Translations under genes and position numbers: made by a program
The notes under the pieces: model-generated
Database searches by the model: none
Told to the model about the DNA's origin: nothing
What the model saw: the letters and a program-made list of their open reading frames with translations, nothing else
In this document: one piece after another, positions 12,500 through 27,200 of the stretch
How positions within the stretch are numbered: position 1 is the first letter of the stretch
Layout of the letters: every line of letters begins with the position of its first letter
NCBI RefSeq assembly: GCF_037042905.1
Contig: NC_087247.1
Coordinates: 59,419,920-59,483,919, forward strand
Length of the DNA stretch: 64,000 nt
Source: Lytechinus pictus
Taxonomy: Eukaryota > Echinodermata > Echinoidea > Temnopleuroida > Toxopneustidae
Reading direction: 5' to 3'

Positions 12500-13388
12500 A
12501 TATATAAGATAAGTGTGTTTATTTGATCAATGTAGAATCTTTTAGACATTTGTTGATTTGTAGAAGTTTTGCACTATTTGTTGAAGAGTGTGAAAAGGTG
12601 AAGAGGTAGATCCATATTGATTTTCAAATCTTAAATTTATTTTACTTTGAAAGGAATTATCATTCTTCTAAAAATAGGTCTTCAATAATCCTACAGAATT
12701 TGGCAAAATGAACAGGACTAAATGTTTTTTACATTTATTTGTATGGCTGCACAGTATTTTGTAGGATTAGTATTTTTTTGTAAAATGATTCAATTACACA
12801 TGTATGCATTTTCTTTGTTAAGGTAATATGGTGGTATCATATATATATATATATCATAGTAGGGATAGTTGTATTATACATTTTGTTGTAGAGTATCTTC
12901 CTCATTAAGCTCTAAGAAAGGTCACTTGTGCTTTTAATTTTATTAGTTATATTATTTATATTTAATATTTACCTGACGGCATTCACTGCCATGTACAATA
13001 CAATATGTATACACAAATTATAAACATATTATAGGACCAAAGAGTACTTATTAAAACGTACTTCACAGCCGTTAATGTAAAATAGAATTTATCATTTTAA
13101 ATGTTCATTACAAAAACTGCAAGAGTCATGCAATTTATCTTAGTGCATGTAGTTATCCATATAATATGTAATAAATTATGATCCTATTAAATCTTATGAC
13201 AAAAAACAAAAAGACAGGCTTAAAAATATTATATATATCAATATATAAAATTCAATAGTGAATAATTTCTGGGTTTCCCCTAAAATCAGGATAGGGGGAA
13301 ATAAGAAAATTCATGTAAATAAGAATATAAGACTAAGACAAATGGTAATAAGACAATGGTTTACAAATGAAAACAAGGTGAATCATGA
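12500..13388. other. 3' flank of SLC23A, AT-rich
   Basis: AT-rich sequence with a short (AT)n at 12839-12853. No gene seen. Confidence 0.4.
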
Positions 13389-14209
13389 GTCTCGCCTGAT
13401 ATCGTGATCGATAAAATATGCAGTAAGATCGTTTGACCTTATCGTCCTCATCGACACATGTGTGGTATTACCCAATGGTTATTTGTACCAAATGTAAAAA
13501 TGTAGAAATTAGAGCAGTTTGAACGAAAACTTGACCTTTTGACCTAGATGACCTTTGACCCCATCACTCTCATGGACACACATGTGATATTACCCTGGGG
13601 TCATATGAACCAAGCATCAACATAATTGATGCAGAAATAAAAGCAAGTTGAACAAAAAATTTAACATTATCATTTGAGCTTTTGACCCCATCATCCTCAT
13701 GGACGCACATGTGGTATTACCCAAGGATCATATGTACCAAGTGTCAACATAATTGATGCAGAAATTAAGAAATGAGAGCAAGTTGAACAAAAACTTGATT
13801 ATCATTTGACCTTTTTACCCCTATGTAATCTTTGACCCCATCACCCTCATGGACACATGTGGTAGTACCCTATGATCATAATGTACGAAGTCTCAACATT
13901 ATTGATGCAGAAATAAAGAAATGAGAGCAAATTGAACAAAACTTTTAACATTTTTGGAACAGACATGGCCTCATATTATTTGACCTTTTGACCCCTAGAT
14001 GAACTTTGACCCCATCACCCTCCCGGACACAGATGTGGTATTAACCAAGGATCATATGCACCAAGTATGAACTTAATTGGTGCAGAAATAAAGTAATGAG
14101 AGCAAATTGAACAATAATTATCACTTTTCCTGTTAAGTCTGTTCGAACAGACTAACAGGAAAGGTGATTACTACTACTATGTCTCTACCGAACTTCATTC
14201 AGGCGAGAC
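13389..14209. mobile_element. Tandem-repeat element with GTCTCGCCTGA termini
   Basis: GTCTCGCCTGA at 13389-13399 is mirrored by TCAGGCGAGAC at 14199-14209. Between them are about five diverged units (starts near 13441, 13560, 13687, 13838, 14011) built on TGACCTTTTGACCCC and CATGGACACACATGTGG. Near the right end is a 40-base palindrome (14127-14166) centred on GTTCGAAC. It resembles tandem-core elements known from marine invertebrates. Confidence 0.7.
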
Positions 14210-15125
14210 ACAAAACTATGTACTATGTGTGTATCATGTTGGATTACAATCAATAATTGCTACATAATTGATATATATACTTCCATCAATATTTGTTTAC
14301 TGTACTTTTGAGATTGTTTGGTCATTTCTTTTACTACCTAAATGATATGGGAGAGGGGGAGAAAGAGAAAAAAAAAAGAGATGGGGGGGGGGGGAGAGGG
14401 AGAGAGAGAGAGAGAGAGATGGAGAAGGAAAGAAAGGCAAAAAGATGTCTTCTAAGAAAACCATGACTAAAAAAAGATTACACTGTTAAACTCTCTACAA
14501 AATAAAATATGAATTAGCCAGAATCTTCTGTCTTTAATAATTCAATATATATTTTCATTACAAGGCAAACATTACCTTTTTTCTTGGTCAACAAGCAAAA
14601 TACCATGTCTATTAACACACAACTACACTCCACAAGAATAATTCATTATATATAACTACTATGGTATAGGCACAATATCTATTATGCAGAAGAATACAGA
14701 TAATTGACTTATTCAGTCATGATTTACATTTGGCTGGTAAAAGAACAAAACTTGAAAAAAACTTCAGACTCATATTCAAAGAAATGAAAAGATGGTGATG
14801 AGAAATGAAATAATCTTAATCTTTTCTTTTTATTAGACTATTTGAGAATTATTCAGGAACACTATTCAAAAAAAGTTTAGGCACATAAAAAGTACATTGT
14901 AAGACACTTGTACCAGGGATGACACAGATACCAATGATTTCTACCTCTACCACAGGTGTGTTCTATATAACAGGCAGGAAATACTAATAATGAGTAATGC
15001 TATCCAAAATGTATCTATCATACCATGCCAGAAGGATTACATATTGACACCATTCATAAAAGTGAATCTCAGCATACCACACCTCGAGTGGTGCCTGAAT
15101 AGCAACTGTTCACAGTTCTTAAGAC
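14210..15125. other. Intergenic, G-rich and (GA)n tract only
   Basis: Contains a poly-G run and GAGA microsatellite at 14375-14420; otherwise nothing recognised. Confidence 0.4.
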
Positions 15126-15233
15126 CAGGGGCCCGTAACACAAAGCTTAGTAATGATCGTAGAACATTTTTCTACAATTGATTCCAATGTACAATCAATC
15201 GTAAAAATCAAGCCTTTGTGTAAATGGACCCAG
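15126..15233. mobile_element. Short palindromic MITE
   Basis: CAGGGGCCCGTAACACAAAG at the left mirrors CTTTGTGTAAATGGACCCAG at the right, with inner inverted GATCGTAGAA/CAATCGTAAA. About 108 bases. Confidence 0.6.
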
Positions 15234-15910
15234 ATAATTAGGTTTGAGTGAATCTATCATGCACATATTTTCAGCCTACACTTTGGTATAAAGTTTTAAT
15301 CAGTACCTACTTGTAATACATGTACACCTGGAATGTTTGGGGAGTGTATTTCAACTTGTATGATGCATTAAACTAAATAAAAAACATTACAAAGATTCTT
15401 GGGAGATTAATTACAATTTTAAAGCATTTCCATGAATAAACAGAAATTTTCAAAAGCAATCATAGCAGCCTGCTGCAATTTATAACATTAAGTAGTACAG
15501 TATAGTGGGCAAAAAAGTATTTACTGCTCTTAATTTGAGTGAAAATATGTTCCCTGAACAAGGCCAAGATAAATTTTCATATCATATCCAAGATTTTGTA
15601 AAGTGATGCAGCATTTTGATCAATTTGTGTTGATGGAGCATTCATGGAATTTGCAATGCTGAAAAATACAGGAGAAACAACTCATTATTTGCTTCATATT
15701 GCTTGGAATTCAGCTTGACAATTTTCACATTAAAAAGCAAAATTTACAGTTGTAAGACCTTGACAAATTACCTTTATGTGCCTAATTGTTTTAAAGTTTA
15801 CAATTTACATGTATTTTTAACAATTTTATTTTGTGTTGAATGAATTCAATTTGAAAAATTTCTCTCTTTTTCAAAGAGAGAAATAGAGAACAAGTGGAAT
15901 GCCTCTGGCG

Positions 15911-17084
15911 GTCTCACCTGCATCATGCGATTCAATATAGCAGCAGTGCTGACTTTGAAAACTACTATAAAATAATTATTCACAAAAAACACCATTCATA
16001 TAATGATACAATACTACCTTCATTGACATTTGACCTTGATCATGTGACCCAAAACTTGTCAGTAATACTTGATTACCCCTATATTCACATTTTATACACT
16101 ATATCCACATTTTATACACTATATCTAAAAACGTTGTAAGGTCATGTGACCTGAAACTCGCACAAGATGTTCAGTGATACTTGGTTACTCTTATGTCCAA
16201 GTTTCATGAATCAGATTCATAAACTTTCAAAGTTATGGTAATTCAACAGATTCCTCCACATGGCCAAAGTTCATTGACCTTTGACGTTGGTCATGTGACC
16301 TGAAATTTGCACAGGATGTTCAGTGATACTTGATTACTCTTATGTCCAAGTTTTATGAACTAGACCAATAAACTTTCAAAGTTATAATGGTAATTCAACA
16401 AATACCCACCAACTTGGCCAAAGTTCATTGACCTTACATGACCTTTGACCTTGATCATGTGACCTGAAACTCGCACAGGATGTTTAGTGATACTTGATTA
16501 CTCTTATGTTCAAGTTTTATGAATCAGATCCATAAACTTTCAAAGTTATGATGGTAATTCAACAGATACCCCCAATTTGGCCAAAGTTCATTGATCCTAA
16601 ATGACCTTTAACCTTGGTCATGTCACATGAAACTTAAGCAGGATGTTCAGTAATACTTGATTAACCTTATGGCCAAGTTTCATGAACTAGGTCCATATAC
16701 TTTCTAAGTTATGCTGTCATTTCAAAAACTTAACCTTCGGTTAAGATTTGGTGTTGACGCCACCGCCGCCATCAGAAAAACGGCGCCTATAGTCTCACTC
16801 TGCTTAGTCCACCTCCTGGACTGTTGTTATTTGGTATGATATGACTACCAAACACATAACACACTACCTCCCCAGAACACGCATACACACACCCCCTTTC
16901 GGGGAAAGTGAATCAGTGGGTTAGGTGAATCACTGGGGGTAAGTGAATCAGTGGAGGGCGTGTGTGTGTTGGTTATGTGTGCGCGCGGGGTATCGGTACG
17001 GTCCGATAGGGTTTGCCCCTTTGGATTGCCCAATCAATAAAAATCGTCCAGGACGTGGACTACACTCTGCTATGCAGGTGAGAC
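15911..17084. mobile_element. Tandem-repeat element with GTCTCACCTGCAT termini
   Basis: GTCTCACCTGCAT at 15911-15923 is mirrored at 17072-17084. Five or more units of about 130-165 bases repeat CCTTTGACCTTGATCATGTG, GATGTTCAGTGATACTTG and TGGCCAAAGTTCATTGA. A G/T-rich minisatellite (GTGAATCA units) lies at about 16905-16975. Confidence 0.75.
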
Positions 17085-18160
17085 ATAAATTGTAACGTAA
17101 TCCATTACACCTTATTTCACAGGAAGGAAGGAAATGAATACACAAAATAACGAATGTCGATTGATTTCCAGTATAAACAGAACACAATGATGATACAGCA
17201 TTAACAGCATGGTTTAAAGCTCTCAGTAAAGCCTAACTTTATATAGTATGTTATACTGTACATGCCATTGCTTCTCCTCCACTTTCTTGCATTTAGTACT
17301 GAGTAAATATTAGAAAATCACAATGGTTTTGAAAGTACAATATAGATAAAAGAAAACGGTACACTTACAAGAAAACAAACATGATAGCCAGGATTATTCT
17401 AGCACAAACTCTTTGAATACAAACACTGCCTCTGAAAATTTCTTAACCACAAAGTTTTTGGTGTTTGGTTAAAGAGATGTATGATAAATGTATTTTAAAT
17501 CCTGATTATGAAAATGAAATGATAACATCAACAGCTTTTACTTGTTTCATTTTGTAATGAGAACTATAAAATCAATTCAATTCACTTTTAAACTCACAAC
17601 TCTATCAAATTCGTACCTACATGGACGGAAATTAAACACACAGTTCTCTATCACTATATCCTTCTGTTTTTATATCTCATTTCACACATCGACAATTTAT
17701 AGAATTTAGAATCCATATATAAATAACAGATTAGGAGTAATATATTAAATATAATAATCAAATGAAAATTGGTGGTTTGAATTGTTTACAGGTGCATAAT
17801 ACAATAGGTATTGTATTCTGTTGTCTGCCATATCACTACAATCTGATGATAAATCTTGATATCTATACTTAATTATATAAGTTTTACAGAAAACAGATAA
17901 CAGTAAAACAGTAAGTTGTTGGTCCACATTTGCAGATTACAGCAAGAAATATTTTACAAAGTAGCATCACTGATGTACCTAAAGATATTTCTTTTCTTCT
18001 TTATGTGGACATCATCTCACATAAACACAAGTACTCTACCGCACCAAGTAACCCATCTGTATTTGGTTTATGCCACACTCACCTTCTTTTCCGATACTAC
18101 ATACACTGATGAAGATATGATTTCATAAGATCTTTCCTTTCTTCTTGACTTAAAGGTATT
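17085..18160. other. 3' flank of NEK4
   Basis: AT-rich sequence downstream of the minus-strand stop codon; part is presumably 3' UTR. No clear polyadenylation signal was picked out. Confidence 0.4.
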
Positions 18161-18256
18161 TCATCCAAATACAGTCTCTTCACAGAATTTCAACTGCCAT
18201 ATTTTGCCTCCATAGATGTCAAACTTCTGTTTTCCCATTAATTGCATTAACTGGGT
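18161..18256 (-). CDS. NEK4: NEK4 coding exon 14 (stop)
   Basis: [20 protein letters not shown] followed by [11 protein letters not shown] and TGA. Acceptor TTTTCAG; phase 0 matches exon 13 across a 4.5-kb intron. Confidence 0.88.
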   Translation of the reverse strand, partial: TQLMQLMGKQKFDIYGGKIWQLKFCEETVFG

Positions 18257-21200
18257 CTGAAAAGAAACATACAAAGAATATTGAAGTCAAAGAAGTCAAT
18301 TTTATTGATGTTCAAAATTAAAAAGAGAAACGGGCCTTCTTACTATGGCACCTTTTAAAAAACTTGAAACTTGAAACACTGTTATTGAAATACAAGGTGC
18401 ACTCAAACTGGCCCTTTGGAAACAGCCTTTGAATTATTAGCTGTACTTAAATTGTACATAAATGAAAAAATCCTGTCTTAACTTTCAGGAAAGAGACAGA
18501 ATTCACCTTTTTTCCAAGCTGCAAAGAGGTTCTAATGTAAGAAGTCTTGGGGTGCTGAATCACAAGAATCAATAAATCAGGCTGGACTAATGAAGACAAA
18601 TCTTTTATTTCAAGGATCTGTGTAATGCATAAAGGACTCTTCCAGAAGTTAGAGGACACAAGCATTCATCCACTTCATCGCAACATGATTAATTCCTTGT
18701 ACAATGACCTGCGCAGTCAAGACGGTAAAGTCAGTGCGCCCTTTCCTATTCTTCAAGGAGTTAGACAAGAGGGTGTCCTTTAACCTCTCCTTTACATTAC
18801 TTTCATTGATGGTCTCATCAAACTTCTTTGTGACAAGAACATTGGATGTAGCCTACTGGGGCGATACTCTGGACTCCTTGTACTGGCAGATGGTGTGGCC
18901 CTCCTTAGCTCATCCCCAAGTGAACTTCAGTGCATGCTAGATCAGACTAGTAAATATGCAGAGGAATGGCGCTATAGAATTAATCCTTCCAAGAGCTGTA
19001 TTGTCATATTCAATGTATGCACCTCGGCATCCTGTCTGGCATCTTGGAGATGTTGTGGTGCAGACAGCCTCTTTGCACCCTCACATTGGCATCATAAAGT
19101 CCACCATCAGGCGAGACCCAACTGAAGACATCATCGCAAAAGGGCTAAAAACATTCTACGCACTAACTGGATCTGGAGCTTATACTGGGGGTCTGCTTCC
19201 AAACCACAGTGCCACTCTCTGGAAGGTCTACTGCATTCCCAGAATGCTGTATGGAGCAGCGATCATGAACCTCACCAAAGGAATGAAGAGAAGGCTTGAT
19301 CAAGCACAGCAGCAGTTATTCAAGCAAACCTTGGGCATCCCCAAAACTGCTGCTGATGAATCTGTATATCTACTGACCGGCCTCATTCCATTGAGCACTC
19401 AAGTGGATCAAGAGAAGCTCCTTCTAATAGGGCAGCTGCTTAATCTACCCACGATCGCTTTGAATACCGGACGTTCCTGCATGCTCTCTCCAGTCAAACC
19501 ACCTCTATCAAAGCCTGGCAGGATACTCTTAGTAGACAAAAGCTTCCAGACCTCCATTGTCTCATTCTGCACCCTGTACCATACAGTCAATGGAAGAAGC
19601 TTGTGAAGTCTGCTGTTAAAAGTATGGTAGTCTGCAAAGCATCAGAGGCAATTCAATTAAAATCCACTCTCTTTCTGGAGGAGCATCAGCATCCCTCCTC
19701 CAAATCACCTATATCCACGCAATAGCAGTTTTAACTTCCTGCATCAAGCTGTAATGATCAGATCCCAACTGCTGTGCCAAACATACCCTGTTCAGGCAAG
19801 ACTTCTCACTATTAAAAAGTCTAATACAGCCACGTGCCAGCTTTGTAACAAGGAAGATGAAGATGCAGATCATTTTGTTGGATCCTGTGCCTATTTCTTA
19901 TCTCACAGAGAAGACCTTCTTACAAAACTGAAAAGAAGGCATATGCAAGATGAAATATTATGCCTATATGACCCCATCAAGAACAACAATTATAGTAGAG
20001 TGGTACTCTTACCAAGCTCTCTCTTCAGTTTGCTGTCAGCCTGTAACAGATACTCTGTTATTTGTATATAAAATGCATATGAAATGTATCTCTTTCCTGT
20101 CCTCAATGAATTGATCATGTAATTTAACCTTCAAATGCAATGTACTGGATGGATAGATAACGTCATACTGCATTTTGGTGCTGATCTCCGATAAAAGCGG
20201 AGGAAGATCAAGAAAAAGAAGAAGCACAAAGCCTGGGAAGATTTATTGGCCCTGCCACTGTTGAGCTACACATGCCTATACAAGAGCCATGAGATGCACT
20301 ATACTATACTTAATATCAGGGGACCCTATATATTGACAATATCAAACTTCAAGCAACCAACTTCAACCAAGACTCGATCAAACATGGACTAAAAAATAAG
20401 AATCCTTTACTTCATCATTTGGTCATCAAAGAATATCCTCCAGAAGAAAGCATAGCTCGATGCAACCCTACACAAAGGACCCTAAATGTGTCAGTATGAT
20501 CTTATATATTTATCTTCATTGAAGAGCTTCTTTGAGCATGTTAAAATTTCAAGCATGTATCCATGGCAACAATTCAAACCCTCTTGCAGTAGATCACATA
20601 GAAACAATACTTTAACCTAATGATGTAAATCAACCAGAAATATATTATGAGAGGCATTCCTCCAAACATTTCTCTATCTACTTATCCTCCACATTGGCCT
20701 ATTCAGTCATATTCTGATCATAGAATCATAAAGAATAGTGACTCCAATGGCAGCTTCTCTATACGTATATAAATCTGCCCTCTTGACTGTCTTCAATCAG
20801 CAGAAGCACCTGCTTTTGCCGCTGTTCCAAAGAACCAATACATGGGTTCATTAATCATATCGCTATCCCTACATACTAACTTAGTCAAGAACCGCCACTG
20901 CTCTTTCAGAGTTGTGAGTGTTTATTTTTGTTTTTACATGGTAGCCATAGAAATGTGGCAAAAAGCTGTCATATGAGGTACAGTTAAAATAACTTTTTCA
21001 GTATGGAAAATTACCAAGACTTGTGAGCAAAATATCGAGAAGAAATCAGATAACATCACATCAAACCTGATATTGCAAACAGATTCAACAGAAGTAACAA
21101 TTGTATAAACCCCAAAGATAAAGCCTAATAGATGTGATTAAAGAGATGAGGTACTGAAGAAAACAACGAAACCTAAATGTATTTGAAAGAGGACAGTAAA

Positions 21201-24200
21201 CTGTGAAATAAATCATTAAATGCCATCATCCAACTGAATGATTCACAATCCTCATAGAATATCTTTAGGTCCTACAACAAACAAACACAGCAAAAATTAG
21301 TACCCACAAGAAATTACCACACAAACAAAAAATTCCCCACTATTCAATACTGGGATCACAAAAACAGAAATCCTGTGATAGACTATGAATAAAATAGTGG
21401 CGAAGAAGAATCCCAAATGAAAAGGGGTGAAATAAGAATAAAAATCTGGTAATAATGTCACTCAGTAGAGTGTAAACCAGGTATAAAATCTAATGAGAGA
21501 ACAGAGACAGTAATATCCCCGACAGTCGAAATATTTAAAAACCTCAAGTACTCTCAAATAGTATGATTAAAACCAACCTCTCGATACTCTTTATCCATCT
21601 GATTAAGAAATATAAATCACAATGGAGAGTACACAAATTTAGTCATTTTTTTTCTTTTTGCACACATAAAAAGCTTATTCTTTTGTATTCTCTCTGTATT
21701 TTCTAGTCTGTATTTTACACCTAACAGACCATGTTACGTTCAAATCTAGAGTATATGAAGTGACTTGAAAGGAATGACCTCATTCTTGATGTCATTAAAT
21801 GTTCTATTTCAATATAGAGAATACCAATTGCATACAGTTATTGCAACATTTGATGAATGTAATGGTTGTTCAAAGTAGAAACAACTGATGTACACAATTG
21901 ACATTCTATTGTAATAAATACACTATATCTTAAAGATAAATACCAGTTGTGGTAACGATATCAAAATGAGTTCGAACAGAATCCAATAAAATTGCCACCC
22001 AAATGTTTGTATGTATAAAAAAAAAATATCTGCCATCTAGCTCTGAAAGAAAATGCGTAATTGCTGAGAAATAATAATAAGCACGGAATTCCATCAAAAG
22101 TCTGGTATTTTTCAAAACAATATTAATACACTGTCCCACATATGCTTTTCTGTGTTAGTGATCATCACAATTATCGATTTTGAGCTAAGATTTCATAATT
22201 TTACAAAGATAAATTTACATTAATGTACCAGATCTAGATGTATAATTTTTGACAAATAATTGTTTGCTGCAACTACTGCCTTTTACTTTTAACAAGTAAA
22301 GGTAAGGCTAGTGCTCTTGAATTAGATTAAAATACATTTTGAAAAAGGCATATTGAATTAAAAAAAAAAAGCTGTTAGTACGCAAAAAGGCATGAAACTG
22401 ATCGGACAAAAGGATGGTATTTTCCTTAATTATCTAATTATATCAATTTCTGATTGCTTTCATAATATGAGAAATATCTACTTTGATTCTTTTTAGATTT
22501 TAAAACATGATGTGCAGGGTTCACATTCATAAAACTGTAAACTATTAAAGTAGCCATACTACACAGTTAAGTGATAAATAGTCTTATTAAGCTGTAATGA
22601 ATATCATAGTTACTTGGTATACTATAAATTGCAAAATTTGAAAAAATGAATGGTTCTAGCATCATTCAATTTCATGATTTAACCACATCAAAACTTAAGA
22701 AGAATCTTGATATTTGACCTACCTCTGTATCTTCATCATCATCTTTCTCTAAGATCTCATAGGCCTGTGTTAATAGCTCAATACCAATGCCTTGCATGAT
22801 GTCTTTCCTTAGCATAGCAATACGGTCCATCAGACGACCAGATGTTGTCATTGTTGCATTACCTGAAATAAAGCAATGACATTAAAACTTTTCATATAAA
22901 TTCAGACTATTTTATTCCTTTCTTTTTTAAATCAAATCCATATGAAGGCTTTTGAAATGACTTAAGACTGCTTGAAAAGGAGAATAGACGGAAAATGATA
23001 AACAAAAAGAAATGACTGAAATGAAGTGATGAATTGAAAATTAAAATTCTGTTTAATTTCATAAGACATCCAATGTGAGATAAAAACTAAGACTATGATT
23101 CAACATTTTCTTAAATGATAATAATAATCATTAGCAGCATCTGATGTACTATGTAGAGTGGATATGAGCATTGAATAAATTGCATTATCATTGTTATATT
23201 TGAAATCATTCCGTGGAAACAAAATTCAAATACAAGTAAATATTTAATACAAGTTCCATCACTCAAACATTTTTAAGATAAGTTGTCAAAAAATACCCTG
23301 AACCAGTAACTCAAATGAAAAGGGTAAAAGTTCAGAAATCAAGAAACATATATAACTTTACTTGTAATACAATAATACATTAGCAAAATAATTACCTAGT
23401 CCTTTTGGTGCTCTAGGAGCTGCTGCTTCTATGGCAATATCTTGAGTTCCATTGAGATTAGAACCAGATCCTGGTCTAGCTGAGGGTGGTGGACTAGGTT
23501 CCTCTGGAGTGTCTGGGGAGTCTCGACCAAAGTCTCCACCTTCACCTACAACTTTCTTTTTCTTTTCAATCCTTAGAGTTGTTGCAAGAAGATTGGAGAA
23601 CTCTTCCATTTCATCACCATCACTGATTACATAAGGAAGACAAAAACCATTTAAAATGCTTAGATATGCAAAAATATGTATTTCATCGAATACAGTAACA
23701 AAGTTAGATGAAAATGATATAAGTTGAAAATCATTGTGCTACTGCCAGTACAAAATGTTTTTTTTCATTGCATGTCCAAGAAGCAATCTTTTTCAGGAGG
23801 AAATTGATATGAATGACTTGATAGAATTGTAATCAAATCTAGAGGTCAGTGACAACACATGCAAGACAACACTTGCTTAATTATAAGGTATGCCAAGATG
23901 TATCTTTAACCCTTTGCGTGCGGGCCCGCGAAACCGGATACCTCTCCCTGCGGCGGAGCCGTTTTTGTACACTCCTGGTATTTGGATCTGTGGCGGTGTT
24001 TTCCTAATCTATTGCTAATTGCGCCAAACTGAAGTATTTTCAGGATTTTTAGTAAATGTAAAGATGAAAGATCAGACTTTTTTCTTTCGAGAACTAAAGG
24101 TCTCGCCTCTCAAATCAACAGAATAGTTAAGAAATTTACGAGGAAAAAGTGGTGTTATTTTGTCAAATCTTCGCTTTTTCCAAAGTCAATAGGCACTGTG

Positions 24201-27200
24201 TACAAAAATACGTAAGGGCAATCAGCACGCGCGGACAAGTCGGGTTCGATCGATACCGCTTTGTTGTCTGCTCTGGTGCTTTTTTTCATTGCCTATTGTC
24301 ACGCTACTCATGAATGGTCTCTTTACCCCCTTGTATACAGATCATTTGCAAAGTGTATAATTACGACGATAATCCGTTTTTTGGTGAAATCACAGCGTAC
24401 CAAATACCTTTATTTTCCAGCATGAATAAAAAAGGGTGAATATTCCCTTGCAAGTACGATGATGATGCTGCGCAACGAAAGTTCGAAACTATTTTGTTAT
24501 TTTTGGCTTCTGGGCTTTAAGACGGTGGCCTCAATGTTTCACTAAAAATCGCCTTTGGTTTCTTCTTTTCATGAATTATAGTTTGTAATAAATAAATAAT
24601 TTTGTTCCTGAAGATTGAATACCAGTCTTCGATTTGTTTCCTGTTGCAATTTTAAAGAGCGAAGGGGGTAAATGTGACTCAAATAGTGGATCTGAAATCA
24701 TACCTCCCAACGCTCTCCTCTTCTCGTTCTAAGTTTCATTTTTCTATCTCCCTTTTCCCTCCAAAATAACCATGCTACCGATTACTGTTCGTCACAATGA
24801 GAGAAAGTAAATTATTTTTATCTATTGAAATTGTAGCATCTAAATTAAATTTATTTATACATCTTTTTCAAATATTTGGGTGTTGATTCTCACCAGGGTA
24901 AGCGCCCCCCAAAAAATATAAGGTCAACCTGTCTTTTTTTGTCTTTATATGGATTCCTTTCTGCTACGCTATTCGCCAGAAAAACAAAAGACCAAAAAAA
25001 AAGAAGAAAGAAACTGGCGAAAAAATTTAGAACATTTTTAGGGGGAGGGGTAGGTGCAAGATTGAGAGGGGTTTGTCGGGACACGTCAAACAAACGTGTG
25101 TGTTTTTAGGTGGATATACTAATCTTCCTTTTATTCAGGGCGTTGGCTATATATTTGTCCCCATGCTCTTTTCATAAGGAATTTGTTTGAGCGTCCGCCA
25201 TGACTTTCTTTTTGTTTGGGAAATGCCGAGACCAAGAACTGCATGGACGTTTTCATTTTCAAAAGAGCAGAGGATAAACGATGTTCGAAATTCCTTTATT
25301 TTTGTTTGGTTCCTTTGAAATAGATAACAAAAATAAGAGCAATATCGGATGAGAGAACGAGAGAAAGCGGGGGGGGGGGGGGGGGGGGGTCAATAATTTA
25401 CCAGGGGCCCGTTTTTTATATAAAATTTGTTTACAAATTTTATATAACACTTGAAAGCTACTGAAATCCTTCTATTTGACTGGCGGATGGTAAATTTGTT
25501 TAAATTATTGCGCATTTGTCAATATAAAATGTACATGTATAATGTATTTATAAAACGGTATCAATTAGGGATTTCCTCGTTTTCCCTTTCTCTGGTTTCT
25601 AACCTGTAACCGAATGTATTATCTACCGCTTTCATTCCCTAATCGTCTTTCTATATCCCCTCCCTTCTACACCTTTTTTTCTCTGAGTTCTTCTCATTTA
25701 AATTATATCTGTATCGTCTTCCTTCTTCCCGATTTGGATTACGAGGTACATACCCGCCCCCATCCCCCTCAATCCTTTCAGATTTTTTCTTCTCAGTACA
25801 TGTCGTTTTACATTACATCTAACGTCTCCCCCCCCCCCTCTCTCTCTCTCTCTTCATCGGAAACGGTTCCGAGAGAATGCCTCGTTTTTGCCAACTTGTA
25901 TCGGAGATGGTTGGATTTGTGGGCCTCTCGTTCTATTGCATCGTGGTCATCATGTCGAAAATTGGAGGGGTTTTCCCTCAGTTTCTCAAATAATGTCTCG
26001 AAAAACCTTTTAAAATTACAATTGTAACTGTAATTTCACAATAAATTCTATATCATCTTCCATTTTCTATATTGATAACATGGGTAGATATCTTTCGCAA
26101 AAGACATTATGATGATTATGATTATCATCATCGTATAAAAATGCACAACTATACTATTTTTTGTGAACTTGGGGCTTAGGGTTATGGCAAGACAGAGGCC
26201 TCAATCTTTCACTAAAAGTATTTTTTTAAATAGATTTTTTCATAAATTATATGTCTCAGTCTCATTTAATTCGATTTTCCACGCAGCTGTTATAATGATA
26301 AAATAATTTTGTTCCTGAAGTTTGCGCACCGGTATTCGATTTGTAATATCCTGAAATTATTTCAAAGTGTTAAACGAATAACAGTGACTAAAATTGTAAG
26401 TCTGATATCATACCTCCCAACTCTCTTCTTGTCACTTTCTACGTTTCTTTCTTTATCTTACTATTCCCTCAAAAAGAGCCATGATAGCAATTACTGAAAG
26501 TAAGAGAAAGTAATTTTTCTTGAATAAATTATAGCATCCGTAATCATAAGTGTTTTTTTTTATTTGTTCTTTCGTTTTGTTCGATTATCTCTTCGTTTTT
26601 TTATATTGTCTCCTCGATTTCACAGCCGAAAACAAAGTAATAAATAAATTATTAAAAAAACATTCACAATAGTTAGAATTCATTTTTGTCTCTATCGTTT
26701 AAATCGTTCAATCTCATAGTACAGAGGCAGCGGAGTTGGTAGGAAGTTTCAGTCCTCACCCCTTTCAGCAAACATGTACAAACAAATCCGAAGTCTATAT
26801 AAATTTATGATTTTTTTTGGGCCGGTTCACTCCCTCCCACATTCAGCTCAAACCCTCCATTATCAAAAACGCTCAGTGGCACCTGTTTTTTTTTTATCAA
26901 AAAAATCAAATATTTTGGTTGTGATGCTAACCAGGGTAAGCGCCCCAAATGTTTGTTTGCAGTAACGGAACCAATTTGTTTTCCTCTATGAATATTTTCT
27001 ACCACGCTATTCGCCGGAAAAAAAAAAGAAGAAAGAAATTGGCGAAAAAGTAGGAAAATCAATAAAATTTGGGTCGGTATCAACTTTTTTTTTTGGGGGG
27101 GGGGGGTGTAGGTCGGATTGAGAGGGTTCTATCGGGTGACATGCCAGACAAACAAATTATCATCCTGTATCATTATATTGCCTCCATTTCGCGCGAGGAA

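Noticed and set aside
13389-17084. CRISPR array
   Set aside because: The repeats are long, diverged, without unique spacers, and the DNA is eukaryotic.
23452-23634. Plus-strand open frame over 23452-23634
   Set aside because: Antisense shadow of NEK4 coding exon 12.
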